From positions 124,001 to 188,000 of the forward strand of contig JAEWYS010000018.1 in the NCBI GenBank assembly GCA_023458555.1: a DNA stretch of 64,000 nt, written 5' to 3'. Shown in pieces: positions 54,013 to 62,724 of the stretch (positions within the stretch are counted from its first letter, which is position 1; every line of letters begins with the position of its first letter). A program made the translations under genes and the position numbers. The DNA comes from Bacteroidota bacterium (lineage in GTDB: Bacteria > Bacteroidota > Bacteroidia > Cytophagales > Cytophagaceae). The notes under the pieces are model-generated. The model was not told the DNA's origin. It ran no database searches and worked only from the letters and a program-made list of their open reading frames with translations.

Positions 54013-55011
54013 TTATATTTTAATGTATTGCAGGCTAAGGTGCAATTTTTCAAATATTTCCGGGTATATGTAGCTTTTTCGCAGCTGATCCTGATCTGAA
54101 CAATTATTGCTTTGCAAAAGCAGATGTCTTGCCCGCTCTTTTTCCGATTCACCGACTGCATCAAAATCCGTAAACTCTGGTCTCGATATCGGAAAAGGTT
54201 CCTGTATATAATAATACCTGTTTTCCTTCCATTGATTCAGAGTCATATGGCATGGGTATCCGAGTGCCTGCATTTCCGGAAAACAAAGCTGCTCAATATA
54301 TTGCTCCAGCTCTGAATCAAGCGTATAGCGGTACTGGTTGACCGAATTGGTAAAAACCCCTTCTGCATCCTGAGCAAAGGATGAATTATGTCTGAGCCGG
54401 GCAGGAAGGGTGTCGGGAATATCTGTAACCGGCCTTCCCAGAAATCGGAGCACTTTGCTTATGGTTTCATCAAACTGACAAACGAGGTCTTCATAATGAA
54501 GCAGCAAAAACCTGGGATGCCGGCGTACATAAATGGCAAAAGCGGCCGATTTTCTCCAGTTTCTGATGTCAAACAGTACAGGTCGGTGTGAGCCGGAATA
54601 TTGTTCAAAATTACCATAATGCATGCTGCTTATGACGTCTTTGGGGTTGCGAATCACCAGAATAACCCTGAGGTATCGGAGCAGATAGGGAATAAACTCT
54701 TCCATCAGCACTTCTTTATATCCCTGAATAGGACCGGAAGAATGCTCTGAGATCAGCTGCTTTATAAAATCCTGCTGATGAAGATACGCAGTAAGCTGTT
54801 CAGGATGAGGGTCTGCCGGAAAAAGCGTTGAGAGAATATGATATGGATGGAGGTTTCTGGTTTTCAGAAAGTCACTTTTGATACGGGTAAATAATCCCGT
54901 GCTGTCCTGATAGCTGCATTGCATGCCCGGACAGGCATTCAGAGTCTGCTGAACCAATGTGGTGCCTGAACGCAGCATGCCGGTAATTATGAAGAATCTA
55001 GCGGAGCTCAT
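54013..55011 (-). CDS. PAPS-dependent sulfotransferase
   Basis: 332 aa. The 5'-phosphosulfate loop is ITGMLRSGTTLVQQTL near 7-22; the 3'-phosphate binding stretch is VIRNPKDVISSMHYG. It moves sulfate from PAPS to an acceptor, probably a sugar or lipid given its partners. It is the last gene of the WbqC-glycosyltransferase-sulfotransferase unit, overlapping the glycosyltransferase by 14 bases. PAPS synthesis genes lie 2 kb away. Confidence 0.85.
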   Translation of the reverse strand: MSSARFFIITGMLRSGTTLVQQTLNACPGMQCSYQDSTGLFTRIKSDFLKTRNLHPYHILSTLFPADPHPEQLTAYLHQQDFIKQLISEHSSGPIQGYKEVLMEEFIPYLLRYLRVILVIRNPKDVISSMHYGNFEQYSGSHRPVLFDIRNWRKSAAFAIYVRRHPRFLLLHYEDLVCQFDETISKVLRFLGRPVTDIPDTLPARLRHNSSFAQDAEGVFTNSVNQYRYTLDSELEQYIEQLCFPEMQALGYPCHMTLNQWKENRYYYIQEPFPISRPEFTDFDAVGESEKERARHLLLQSNNCSDQDQLRKSYIYPEIFEKLHLSLQYIKI

Positions 55012-55924
55012 TACTGTTCTCCTTTATAAAGTAGGCCGGACGTTTTTCAATGCCGGTAAGAATGCGTGCCAGAAATTCACCGATAATGCCAAGTCCGCCC
55101 AGCAGAAGCCCTCCGATACCGGCCATTAAAACAAAAAGAGAAGTCCAGCCAGGAACATGGATGGCAAAGACTATTTTTTTGAACAGAAACCAGAACATGG
55201 TCAGCAGACACAGGGTGGCTGTAGAAAAGCCGGCTACGGCCATCCAGCGAAGCAATACGGTGGAATTATTGAACAGAAGGTTAAAGGCCATCCGGATTAT
55301 TCTGGACCAGGTATAGCCGCTTTTGCCACTGCTGCGACGACGATGGGTAACGGGAACATTAACAATATCGCCGGTAACAAGAAGCATCAGGGAGGGCAGG
55401 TAAGGATAAGGAGTCTGTATGCTGAGCATAGACCGGGCAATTTCTCTTTTGAGAAGCCTGAAGGAAGAGAACCGGAGCTCGTGCGGCTTTTTCAGAAGAA
55501 TTTCATCCAGCTTATTCTTGATTCTGCTTAGTATGCGCTGACTGAAAGACTGCACCTTAACATTAAATCCGGCAATTACTATATCATGATCTTTTTTCTC
55601 CATGAGCAGACGAATATCTCCCGGATCATGCTGCAGATCATCATCCATAGTGATCAGCCGGTAGCCCCGGCTATGTTCCAGGCCACAGAGTGTAGCAGCA
55701 TGCTGTCCGTAGTTTCTTCGTAAGTGAATAACCCGTACAGCCGGACTTCGTCCGGAAGCAATCTGCAGGGCCATTGCAGTGTCAGGGTTGGAAGATCCAT
55801 CATTGATCAGTAATATTTCGTAACGGAGATTTTCGGATTCGAAAAAACCTCTGACAGCATCCGTAATTTCTATGATGGAACCGGAAGAGTTAAATACGGG
55901 TATGATAACAGAGTAATCAATCAT
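54998..55924 (-). CDS. Family 2 glycosyltransferase, polyprenyl-phosphate type
   Basis: 308 aa. GT-A core: IIPVFNSS at the N-terminus and DDDLQHDPGDI as the DxD-type motif (about 95-105). Two C-terminal membrane segments (about 232-260 and 265-292) fit the DPM1/ArnC/GtrB group that loads a sugar onto polyprenyl phosphate. It overlaps the WbqC gene by 4 bases and the sulfotransferase by 14, a surface-glycan operon. Confidence 0.87.
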   Translation of the reverse strand: MIDYSVIIPVFNSSGSIIEITDAVRGFFESENLRYEILLINDGSSNPDTAMALQIASGRSPAVRVIHLRRNYGQHAATLCGLEHSRGYRLITMDDDLQHDPGDIRLLMEKKDHDIVIAGFNVKVQSFSQRILSRIKNKLDEILLKKPHELRFSSFRLLKREIARSMLSIQTPYPYLPSLMLLVTGDIVNVPVTHRRRSSGKSGYTWSRIIRMAFNLLFNNSTVLLRWMAVAGFSTATLCLLTMFWFLFKKIVFAIHVPGWTSLFVLMAGIGGLLLGGLGIIGEFLARILTGIEKRPAYFIKENSNELR

Positions 55925-56625
55925 GGATTTGAAAAACTTTTCATAAACATTGAAGCATCCGGTCCGGTCCGGAAAAGCAGATCCAATATACTCACGTAAT
56001 GCGAAAAAGAGGAAGACTGCTGATAATATTCCGGGTATCCTTCATAGTTCATCCATTCGACTGTAATGTTTTCCTCTTCAAAACGAGACAGACGAAGATA
56101 GTCCCTGGCAGCAGGACCTGTCAGATAGTGCGTAGCCTTCCGGGACCGGCATATATGTATTAGTTTTTCGGTAGGATCATCAATATCTGTAAGATCCTGG
56201 GCGAAAAATAGCGGGGTGCTGATACTCAATTGGCGGCAGATAAAATGCAGAAAACGGACGTTAACTGCTGATAGATAGAACTCTGTCGCATTGTTCTCAT
56301 ACAGCTCTGTCAGAGAAGGAGCGAAGAGCCGGAAATACGGCGCTTTGCCATAAATGGCTTTCAGCGTTTTCCAGTGCCTGGCAGCCCAGCGGAAATCATG
56401 TATCCGTATTTCGTTTACAGGCTGATTAAGGTAATCGACTTTTACAGGAATGGTTAGCCATTGCAGACCATTAGGGCCTGGAATCCGGTTCCGGTTTCGC
56501 CAGCTGTTTTTTGAGTATCCAGCCGTATCATACACGACAAATTCATCCACGGAATTGATGATATCGAAATATCCTTTCCAGGGAATATAGGATGATTGGA
56601 CGATGGCTATTTTTTTACTCAACAA
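55921..56625 (-). CDS. WbqC-like family protein
   Basis: 234 aa with a TTG start (56625); no in-frame ATG is near, and the family begins close to IAIVQSSYIPWKGYFDII. The DEFVVYDTAGYSKNSWRNRN motif is characteristic. WbqC proteins occur in O-antigen and other surface-polysaccharide loci; the exact reaction is not established. It heads the operon with the glycosyltransferase and sulfotransferase. Confidence 0.85.
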   Translation of the reverse strand: MLSKKIAIVQSSYIPWKGYFDIINSVDEFVVYDTAGYSKNSWRNRNRIPGPNGLQWLTIPVKVDYLNQPVNEIRIHDFRWAARHWKTLKAIYGKAPYFRLFAPSLTELYENNATEFYLSAVNVRFLHFICRQLSISTPLFFAQDLTDIDDPTEKLIHICRSRKATHYLTGPAARDYLRLSRFEEENITVEWMNYEGYPEYYQQSSSFSHYVSILDLLFRTGPDASMFMKSFSNP

Positions 56626-56766
56626 ATAAAGATCTCTTTTTGTGAATCAAAGGGTAATCGTCTTATTTCGGATAAAATATACGCTTTTCAATAAAAAGAA
56701 ACCGAAGTATTTTGATTTCATTTATTTCCCAACAACATTAATTTTGTATATCTGGATATTTACAGT

Positions 56767-57432
56767 ATGAATATAGAAATTGTTTCATCAGCAGATGGTT
56801 CGCATACCCTGTTCCTGCCTGAAATGAATGAAACGTATCATTCTCTTCACGGAGCTGTTACAGAATCGCAGTATGTCTTTATCGAAAAAGGTTTAAAAGA
56901 AGCTGCAAAATCAGAAAATGATCTGCATATTCTGGAAGTGGGATTCGGGACAGGTCTTAATGCGCTACTTACGCTGGCCTTTGCGGAGCAGCATCAGCGG
57001 CGGGTGGTTTACCATACACTGGAGCCTTACCCGCTTCCGGTTGAGATCTGGCAAAAGCTGAATTATAAGGACAGGCTGCCGGAGCCGGCCGGACATTTTT
57101 ATGAAATTATGCACCAGCTGGAATGGGGAAAGGAGACAGCGCTCACACCGTATTTTGTGATTAAAAAGAATATGTGCCGGCTTGAGGACTGGCAGAGTAC
57201 GGCAAACTACGACCTGGTGTATTTTGATGCATTCGCTCCGGGAAAGCAGGCTGAAGTCTGGGATCTCTCCAATATAGAAAAGTGTTATAATTATATAAAA
57301 ACACCCGGGTTGCTTGTTTCCTATTGTGCTCAGGGACAGTTCAGGCGCAATCTGCAATCAGCCGGGTTTGAAGTGGAAAGACTGCCCGGCCCTCCCGGTA
57401 AAAAGGAAATGATCAGAGCGCTGAAGCGATAA
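56767..57432 (+). CDS. mnmD: MnmD-type tRNA 5-methylaminomethyl-2-thiouridine methyltransferase
   Basis: 221 aa. SAM-binding motif ILEVGFGTGLNALL (about 60-73) and the characteristic VYFDAFAPGKQAEVW, followed by LVSYCAQGQFRRNL. It is the methyltransferase-only form, without the MnmC oxidase domain. It acts on the wobble uridine of certain tRNAs. TAATTTTG at 56739 is a weak -7 candidate. Confidence 0.88.
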   Translation: MNIEIVSSADGSHTLFLPEMNETYHSLHGAVTESQYVFIEKGLKEAAKSENDLHILEVGFGTGLNALLTLAFAEQHQRRVVYHTLEPYPLPVEIWQKLNYKDRLPEPAGHFYEIMHQLEWGKETALTPYFVIKKNMCRLEDWQSTANYDLVYFDAFAPGKQAEVWDLSNIEKCYNYIKTPGLLVSYCAQGQFRRNLQSAGFEVERLPGPPGKKEMIRALKR

Positions 57433-57472
57433 AACAGATGAAGAAAATTATTAAAACAAACTATCTTAAATT

Positions 57473-57841
57473 GTGAAAAATCCAATCGATAAACTGGTTG
57501 TGGTGGGTGACAGAGTATTGGTAAAGCCCAGCACGGTTTCTGATCGTACAAAAACGGGACTGTTTCTGCCACCCGGAGTACAGGAAAAGGAACGGGTACA
57601 AAGCGGCTATGTGCTGAAAGTAGGTCCGGGATATCCGATACCTTTGCCGGTAGAAGAAAATGAGCCATGGAAAGAGAAAGATGAAAAGGTGAAATATATA
57701 CCCCTTCAGGCGAAGGCCGGAGATCTGGCCATATATGTTCAGAGCGGATCTTATGAAATTAACTATGAAAATGAAAAGTATTTTATAGTTCCGCAAAGTT
57801 CTATTCTTCTGCTGGTAAGGGATGAAGATCTTTTTAGCTAG
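57473..57841 (+). CDS. GroES-family co-chaperone-like protein
   Basis: 122 aa with a GTG start at 57473, which begins MKNPIDKLVVVGDRVLVKP. The Cpn10-like opening VGDRVLVKP and TKTGLFLPPGVQEKERVQSGYVLKVGPG are clear. It is longer than true GroES and has an unusual central insertion (YPIPLPVEENEPWKEK), so it may serve a special client. No groEL beside it. Closely follows mnmD (40 bases). Confidence 0.8.
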   Translation: MKNPIDKLVVVGDRVLVKPSTVSDRTKTGLFLPPGVQEKERVQSGYVLKVGPGYPIPLPVEENEPWKEKDEKVKYIPLQAKAGDLAIYVQSGSYEINYENEKYFIVPQSSILLLVRDEDLFS

Positions 57842-57877
57842 AAACGAACAGGAGATCTGGCAAGCCGGAAAGCTTTT

Positions 57878-57921
57878 AAGGCCGGACACTGTACCAATCC
57901 GGACAGTGTCCGGCCTTTTTT
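57878..57921 (+). terminator. Terminator after the GroES-like gene
   Basis: A 15-bp stem (57878-57892 with 57903-57917) of the form AAGGCCGGACACTGT with a 10-base loop, then TTTT. It overlaps the last codons of the convergent DoxD gene. Confidence 0.85.
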
Positions 57922-58948
57922 AATGAGCCTGGTAGATAAACTCTTTTTCCCAGGTAATACCGCTGATATCTGTCAGGGTAAGAAAATAATTTCCCGGAGC
58001 CAGCCCGGAAAGCCGGTCATCGGGCAATGCTATGGTAGCTTTAGCTCCCAGAGGAATTACAAGACTGTGTTTTCCCGGTTTGATCCGGGCAACATAGTGA
58101 TTTTTAATGTTCCGGACAGGCAAGGAAGCCAGCGATTCGGAGTTAAGGTCAATAATGGTATCTCCCTCAGCAGAATGCAGCGTAATCCCGATAAGAAATG
58201 AGCCATAGACATCAGCTCCTTCAGTTCTGAACACGTCAAATGAGAGATCCGTATTGTTGAGCTGAATCCTGTCCAATTCAAGTTTAGGTCTCACTGATTT
58301 GTTGTGAAGTACTCCCCATACGCCACCATGAAAATACTGGTTGGTAAACAGCGTGATAAATAATGCAAACAGCGCTCCGGCAAAAGCGGTCTTTTTTAGT
58401 GTGCCGGGTTGCCAGGGTAGCTCACCGGAAGCCAGCCATTGTACAGTCCGGTGCCGGCTCCAGGCATAACGCTTCAGATACTGATCAAGCGAATAGCTGC
58501 CGCCACCGCTAAAGAATATGGCAAGTCCGGCTGCGAATCCAAGTACGCCGATCTGCCACTCATCGAGGCAGGTCGTGCCAAGCCAGCCGGCTCCGAATAG
58601 TATTCCCAGTGCCAGAAAGATAACGCTGATACTCATAAGGCGGGTCATAAAGCCCAGCATGAGCAGAAGACCTGTTACAGCTTCGATTATCGTAAACAGG
58701 AGCATAGCCCACCACAACGACTCCGGATTGCTTACCAGGTATTCGATAATCGGTTTAATACCCAGAGCATTGGGAAGAAAATGATTGAACTTTTCGCCTA
58801 TATACCCGGCAGTATCAGGGTCAAGTTTGTTGGTAAGAATCATTCTCCGCCAGAAAGCGGAAAAATAGGTCCAGCCGACAACCAGACGCAAAGACATGGT
58901 ATAAAGTCCCGCAATCATGGAAGATGCGGAGGTTGAATAATATTGCAT
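57920..58948 (-). CDS. DoxD/DoxA-like thiosulfate:quinone oxidoreductase fusion
   Basis: 342 aa. The N-terminal about 185 residues form four or five membrane segments of the DoxD family (RLVVGWTYFSAFWRRM, EAVTGLLLMLGFMTRL, GILFGAGWLGTTCLDEW). Residues about 200-342 form an extracytoplasmic strand-rich domain like DoxA (FTNQYFHGGVWGVLHNKS, LTDISGITWEKEF). DoxD and DoxA are the two subunits of archaeal thiosulfate:quinone oxidoreductase, fused here. Enzyme activity is not shown by sequence; the DoxX superfamily is broad. Confidence 0.8.
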   Translation of the reverse strand: MQYYSTSASSMIAGLYTMSLRLVVGWTYFSAFWRRMILTNKLDPDTAGYIGEKFNHFLPNALGIKPIIEYLVSNPESLWWAMLLFTIIEAVTGLLLMLGFMTRLMSISVIFLALGILFGAGWLGTTCLDEWQIGVLGFAAGLAIFFSGGGSYSLDQYLKRYAWSRHRTVQWLASGELPWQPGTLKKTAFAGALFALFITLFTNQYFHGGVWGVLHNKSVRPKLELDRIQLNNTDLSFDVFRTEGADVYGSFLIGITLHSAEGDTIIDLNSESLASLPVRNIKNHYVARIKPGKHSLVIPLGAKATIALPDDRLSGLAPGNYFLTLTDISGITWEKEFIYQAH

Positions 58949-59013
58949 ACAATACTGATTTTAAATAATGGATTAATTTAAAAGAACAAAGGGTTGAGTT
59001 CTGGAATGGGAAA

Positions 59014-59397
59014 TCAGCTTTGTACGCGAAGTCGTTTGTACAAAATATAAAGGGGAATAAGATGTCGTAACCGATAGGATTTATCAGTCTGAAATAAAAA
59101 AACAGCAAATTGTTTGCCCAGGTCCGGTACGGTGGTAGTGTCGGTCGGGAATTGCTTCTTGTGTTGTCTGGAAAGTGACTTACTGCTTAGTTGCAGAAGG
59201 TGGTTAGCAGCTATAGTACAGGATGGACTCAGAGGAAGTACAGCCCGGTGCTTGTTGGAAACGTCTGTTCGTTCTGCACCAACGCTATCTTGTATAAAAT
59301 GGCGAACCGGACATGGAGCCGAAAGAAGTAAGATACCCGCAAGGAGTATATACCATAGCTTTTTGTAATTTGCAGTATGAATGGCAAATGAATGCAT
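59014..59397 (-). CDS. Small membrane-anchored hypothetical protein
   Basis: 127 aa from ATG 59397. One hydrophobic segment (YKKLWYILLAGILLLSAP, about 11-28) then a soluble stretch ending SYRLRHLIPLYILYKRL. No family identified. It overlaps nothing on its own strand; 118 bases separate its start from the GTG start of the divergent T9SS gene. Confidence 0.5.
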   Translation of the reverse strand: MHSFAIHTANYKKLWYILLAGILLLSAPCPVRHFIQDSVGAERTDVSNKHRAVLPLSPSCTIAANHLLQLSSKSLSRQHKKQFPTDTTTVPDLGKQFAVFLFQTDKSYRLRHLIPLYILYKRLRVQS

Positions 59398-59515
59398 TAT
59401 ATCCGTTCCGGTAACCTTACAGCGTAGTTTTAACAAATTATGCTGCAATTATTGTTCCTCTTTGAGCTTGCATGCGTATAAGGGAAACAAAAGGCTGGTT
59501 TTGACTCCTGATAAT

Positions 59516-61663
59516 GTGAAAAGAATTTCTCTCATACTGATTCTGGTAACCGTAGTCCTGACCGGACTGGCGCAAAAGAAAGTGCATATTCCCTCTGACT
59601 TTATCAGTCAGGGATCGACTTATTCGGCAGACAGGAGCTTTCAGACTGCTAATCTTATTTTTTTCTGGGAGGAGGGAGTCGGAGTAGACACCAATGAAAT
59701 GAAAGCCTGTGAGGCAATATATGATAATTATCTGCAGAGACTGGATTTTGCTTCCCGGAATCCGGAAGCCAATATTCATCAGTACAAGTTTGCAATAATG
59801 ATCCGTCAGGGCAATAATGGTGTGGCATATGGAGGCGGAGTAGACAATATAACCGGGGCAATGTGGATCGAAGCTCCAATGGTTAATAGATTTATGTTTG
59901 CCTATGAGCTCGGACATGCTTTCTCATACATGGCCCGGATTGATGGTATTCCCGGCTATGGGTTTGGTGAACGCCCGCATAATAATGGAAGCCGGATTTA
60001 TGTGGGACCTTTCTGGCCGATGACAGCAGGCTTTATGGCATACCAGAATGCCGGTTTTATACAGGATGCTGCAAAAGATCTCGCCCTGTATGTGCGAACA
60101 AATCATTATTATTTTACCAATGCGCGTAACAGGAGCCAGGGATGGCCTATGCTGGAGGCGCTAAAATCGGAGCTGGGTCTGACATACCTTGGCCGCGTAT
60201 GGCTGGAGGCGGAAGATCCGGAGCACCCGACAGAGACTATCCGACGGCTTTTTACAGGCAATGATCAGGAACAGCTGAATGATTTGTTCGGACGCTGTGC
60301 CATGCGAATAGCACAGTGGGATTTTGAAGCGCCCTTGGGGCCGGTTATCCGCGATTACATCCGCGCCAGTCCATCTCCGTATATCCCGACAGATTTTCAG
60401 ACAATTCTCAATCCGTTGTCTGTTGAAAAAGGCCGTTTTGCTGTTCCGGATCATCTTGCCCCGCAGGAGCATGGTTTTAATGTAATCAAGCTGTTTCCTG
60501 TCAGGGATGCAGCAGGAAACTCGCTTGTCAGTCTTCGGTTCAGAGGGCTTGCATGCAATGATAATGCGGGCTGGCGCTATGGTTTTGTGGCTTCGGGAGA
60601 TGACCATAATCCGCGTTATAGTCCGCTTTATGCTGCGCCGGATACACTGGTCGAATTTGAGGTGTTGCCGGGAGACCGGGAAGTAGCTCTGGTGGTTATG
60701 GGAGCGCCCCGGAGGCATACAAATTATCGTTGGGAAGCAGGTTTTCCAAAAGTATACAGATATCCTTATGAAATTGCTTTAAAGAATGCGCTTCCGGAAG
60801 GATATCAGGATGAGGGTGTTCCTCAGGTGGAGGGAACTATGCACAGCAATGGCAGAGGTTTCGTGGCCCGGACTGCTCAGGTAGATGCTACAGCATATGT
60901 AGGTCCTGATGCCAGGGTGCTCGGCACAGCCAAGGTGCTGGATTATGCACGCATTGAGGATCGTGCTGTGGTTGCTGATCGTGCAGAAATCCGGGACCGG
61001 GTAGTTGTGAAGGGGCATGCCCGGGTAGGAGAATCGGCAAAGATATCGGGTAATGTGGTTATTGCAGAGGCTGCAAAGGTGTTTGGCAGTGAAGGTTCCA
61101 TATCCGGTAATGTCCGGATCCTGGGAAATGCGGTAGTTGTGGGAGGAACAATTAACGGTGATGCCATAATTAAAGATAATGCCTTCCAGTGGGGACAGGC
61201 CATCGGAGGATCAGCGGTGATGGGGGGTGATAATGAGAATACCTCGGCGTCTTCAGGAGTGTATTTACAAAAGCCTGACCCTGCCAATAATCTGCGCGTT
61301 GCAGGAGATGGTAAAGGTGCAGATGATCCTTCCAATATAGATATCAATAATAGTGCGTGTGCCTATGCGGCTGATGAGTATATGGTTGTAGGGCTGGAAA
61401 CCGGGAAGAAAACGAAGCAGATGCTGCTCTTTCCCAATCCGTGTGCTGATATGCTGACAATAACCGGAATTGACCGGATAGCTTTGGTCGAGATTCTGGA
61501 TCTGAGAGGAGAGCTTGTTTGCGTATATGCTACTCCCGGAACCGGCGGTATGGACCTGACCGGCTTGTCTGAAGGAATGTATTTTGTAAGGGTATATGCT
61601 GCCGACGGAGTCAGGACGGAACGGGTGACTGTGAGCAGAAATACAGGTAGAAAACCAGAGTAG
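59516..61663 (+). CDS. DUF6055-like secreted protein with beta-helix repeats and T9SS tail
   Basis: 715 aa from GTG 59516, chosen because it starts the signal peptide (VKRISLILILVTVVLTGLAQ); an ATG two bases earlier is out of frame. Residues about 22-345 resemble the DUF6055 peptidase-like domain, but the zincin motif reads Y-ELGH-AF, with Tyr in place of the first zinc His, so that site is probably inactive. Residues about 440-585 are hexapeptide-type repeats (ARVGESAKISGNVVIAEAAK) forming a left-handed beta-helix. The last about 75 residues (LFPNPCADML to VTVSRN) form a T9SS type A tail. The protein probably presents on the surface. The substrate is unknown. Confidence 0.78.
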   Translation: MKRISLILILVTVVLTGLAQKKVHIPSDFISQGSTYSADRSFQTANLIFFWEEGVGVDTNEMKACEAIYDNYLQRLDFASRNPEANIHQYKFAIMIRQGNNGVAYGGGVDNITGAMWIEAPMVNRFMFAYELGHAFSYMARIDGIPGYGFGERPHNNGSRIYVGPFWPMTAGFMAYQNAGFIQDAAKDLALYVRTNHYYFTNARNRSQGWPMLEALKSELGLTYLGRVWLEAEDPEHPTETIRRLFTGNDQEQLNDLFGRCAMRIAQWDFEAPLGPVIRDYIRASPSPYIPTDFQTILNPLSVEKGRFAVPDHLAPQEHGFNVIKLFPVRDAAGNSLVSLRFRGLACNDNAGWRYGFVASGDDHNPRYSPLYAAPDTLVEFEVLPGDREVALVVMGAPRRHTNYRWEAGFPKVYRYPYEIALKNALPEGYQDEGVPQVEGTMHSNGRGFVARTAQVDATAYVGPDARVLGTAKVLDYARIEDRAVVADRAEIRDRVVVKGHARVGESAKISGNVVIAEAAKVFGSEGSISGNVRILGNAVVVGGTINGDAIIKDNAFQWGQAIGGSAVMGGDNENTSASSGVYLQKPDPANNLRVAGDGKGADDPSNIDINNSACAYAADEYMVVGLETGKKTKQMLLFPNPCADMLTITGIDRIALVEILDLRGELVCVYATPGTGGMDLTGLSEGMYFVRVYAADGVRTERVTVSRNTGRKPE

Positions 61664-61673
61664 TTTCCGGGTT

Positions 61674-62588
61674 TTACATAATATATTCCCCATCGATACT
61701 TTGTACCGGCAAGGGAATATCTTTTTCTCCAAGCATTTCAAGTATATTGATTTCTATAGTTCTGGTGATCTGATCGAGTGGTATGCCGGTGGGAATTGCC
61801 TCGAAAGGATTGAGGAGTATCTGACCAATTTCCTGTATGGTAAAAAATACGTAACCGAGAAGGGAACCTAATATGATCGACCATATTCCGGTAGAATGAC
61901 TCATAGCTATAGTCGTACAGTATATAAAAATCCAGATAAAATTTCTGGAATAGTAGTTATAGGTTGTAGGGAATATGGTATTCTTTATTCGTTCGGATTT
62001 ACCCATATCATCGCAAAAGGAGGTAAGTGTTTTATTTATCTCGATAAATCTGAACCCATCGATAAACTGGCGCCGGTACAGCCATTCCAGATCTTCTGTC
62101 TGAAGTGACAGAATCGCGTTGGGTTTGTTGGTCTGCTCTGATACTTTTCGTATTTCTTCTCTGGTCAGATAGCTGGTCCAGTTTTCATGATCACTGTCGC
62201 GAAGATTGTTTTTCAGGGCATATAGGAAGGCGATATGTCTTTTTGCAAGTTGCTCTTTCTTTTTTTCAGCTTCATGTTCCAGGTTCGTATCCGGTGCATG
62301 TATATAATATATGACTTGCCGGGTCCATGTTCTGGAATTATTGACGATTGCTCCCCATATTTTACGAGCTTCCCACCAGCGATCGTAGGCCTGATTGTTG
62401 TTGAAACCGATAAAAAATGCCAAGGCAGTACCAAGTACGGTGGGAACAAACACGGGAAAAGAGAAAAAATTACTCAGCCATAGTTCATTTATACAGAATG
62501 CAATGAAACAGGTAAGACCGGAAAAAAACATGTTTTTCCATGTGCCGGTTACTATTCTGGAAATACGTATATTTTCCGTTAAGATCAT
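61674..62588 (-). CDS. Bestrophin-family channel protein
   Basis: 304 aa. The family hallmark RWWEARKIWGAIVNNSRTW lies near 70-88. Four membrane segments: two near the N-terminus (about 20-55) and two at about 200-245 (NFIWIFIYCTTIAMSH, ILGSLLGYVFFTI). Bacterial bestrophins form pentameric ion channels in the inner membrane. The C-terminal tail ends EYIM. It stands alone; the hemB terminator lies upstream. Confidence 0.87.
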   Translation of the reverse strand: MILTENIRISRIVTGTWKNMFFSGLTCFIAFCINELWLSNFFSFPVFVPTVLGTALAFFIGFNNNQAYDRWWEARKIWGAIVNNSRTWTRQVIYYIHAPDTNLEHEAEKKKEQLAKRHIAFLYALKNNLRDSDHENWTSYLTREEIRKVSEQTNKPNAILSLQTEDLEWLYRRQFIDGFRFIEINKTLTSFCDDMGKSERIKNTIFPTTYNYYSRNFIWIFIYCTTIAMSHSTGIWSIILGSLLGYVFFTIQEIGQILLNPFEAIPTGIPLDQITRTIEINILEMLGEKDIPLPVQSIDGEYIM

Positions 62589-62686
62589 ATGGGCTGGTGT
62601 CGGACGAAATAGTATAATTTCAATAAAAAAACAGCAAACGTGTCAGGAAGTTTGCAGAAAGAGACTGTTCCGGAAAAAAGGCACAT

Positions 62687-62723
62687 AAAAAGAAACCCCG
62701 GAGACATCCGGGGGTTTCTTTTT
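62687..62723 (-). terminator. Terminator of hemB
   Basis: A stem of AAAAAGAAACCCCGGA with its complement (one bulged G) around loop GACA. On the minus strand it ends in a T run, 2 bases after the hemB stop. Confidence 0.85.
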
Positions 62724-62724
62724 A

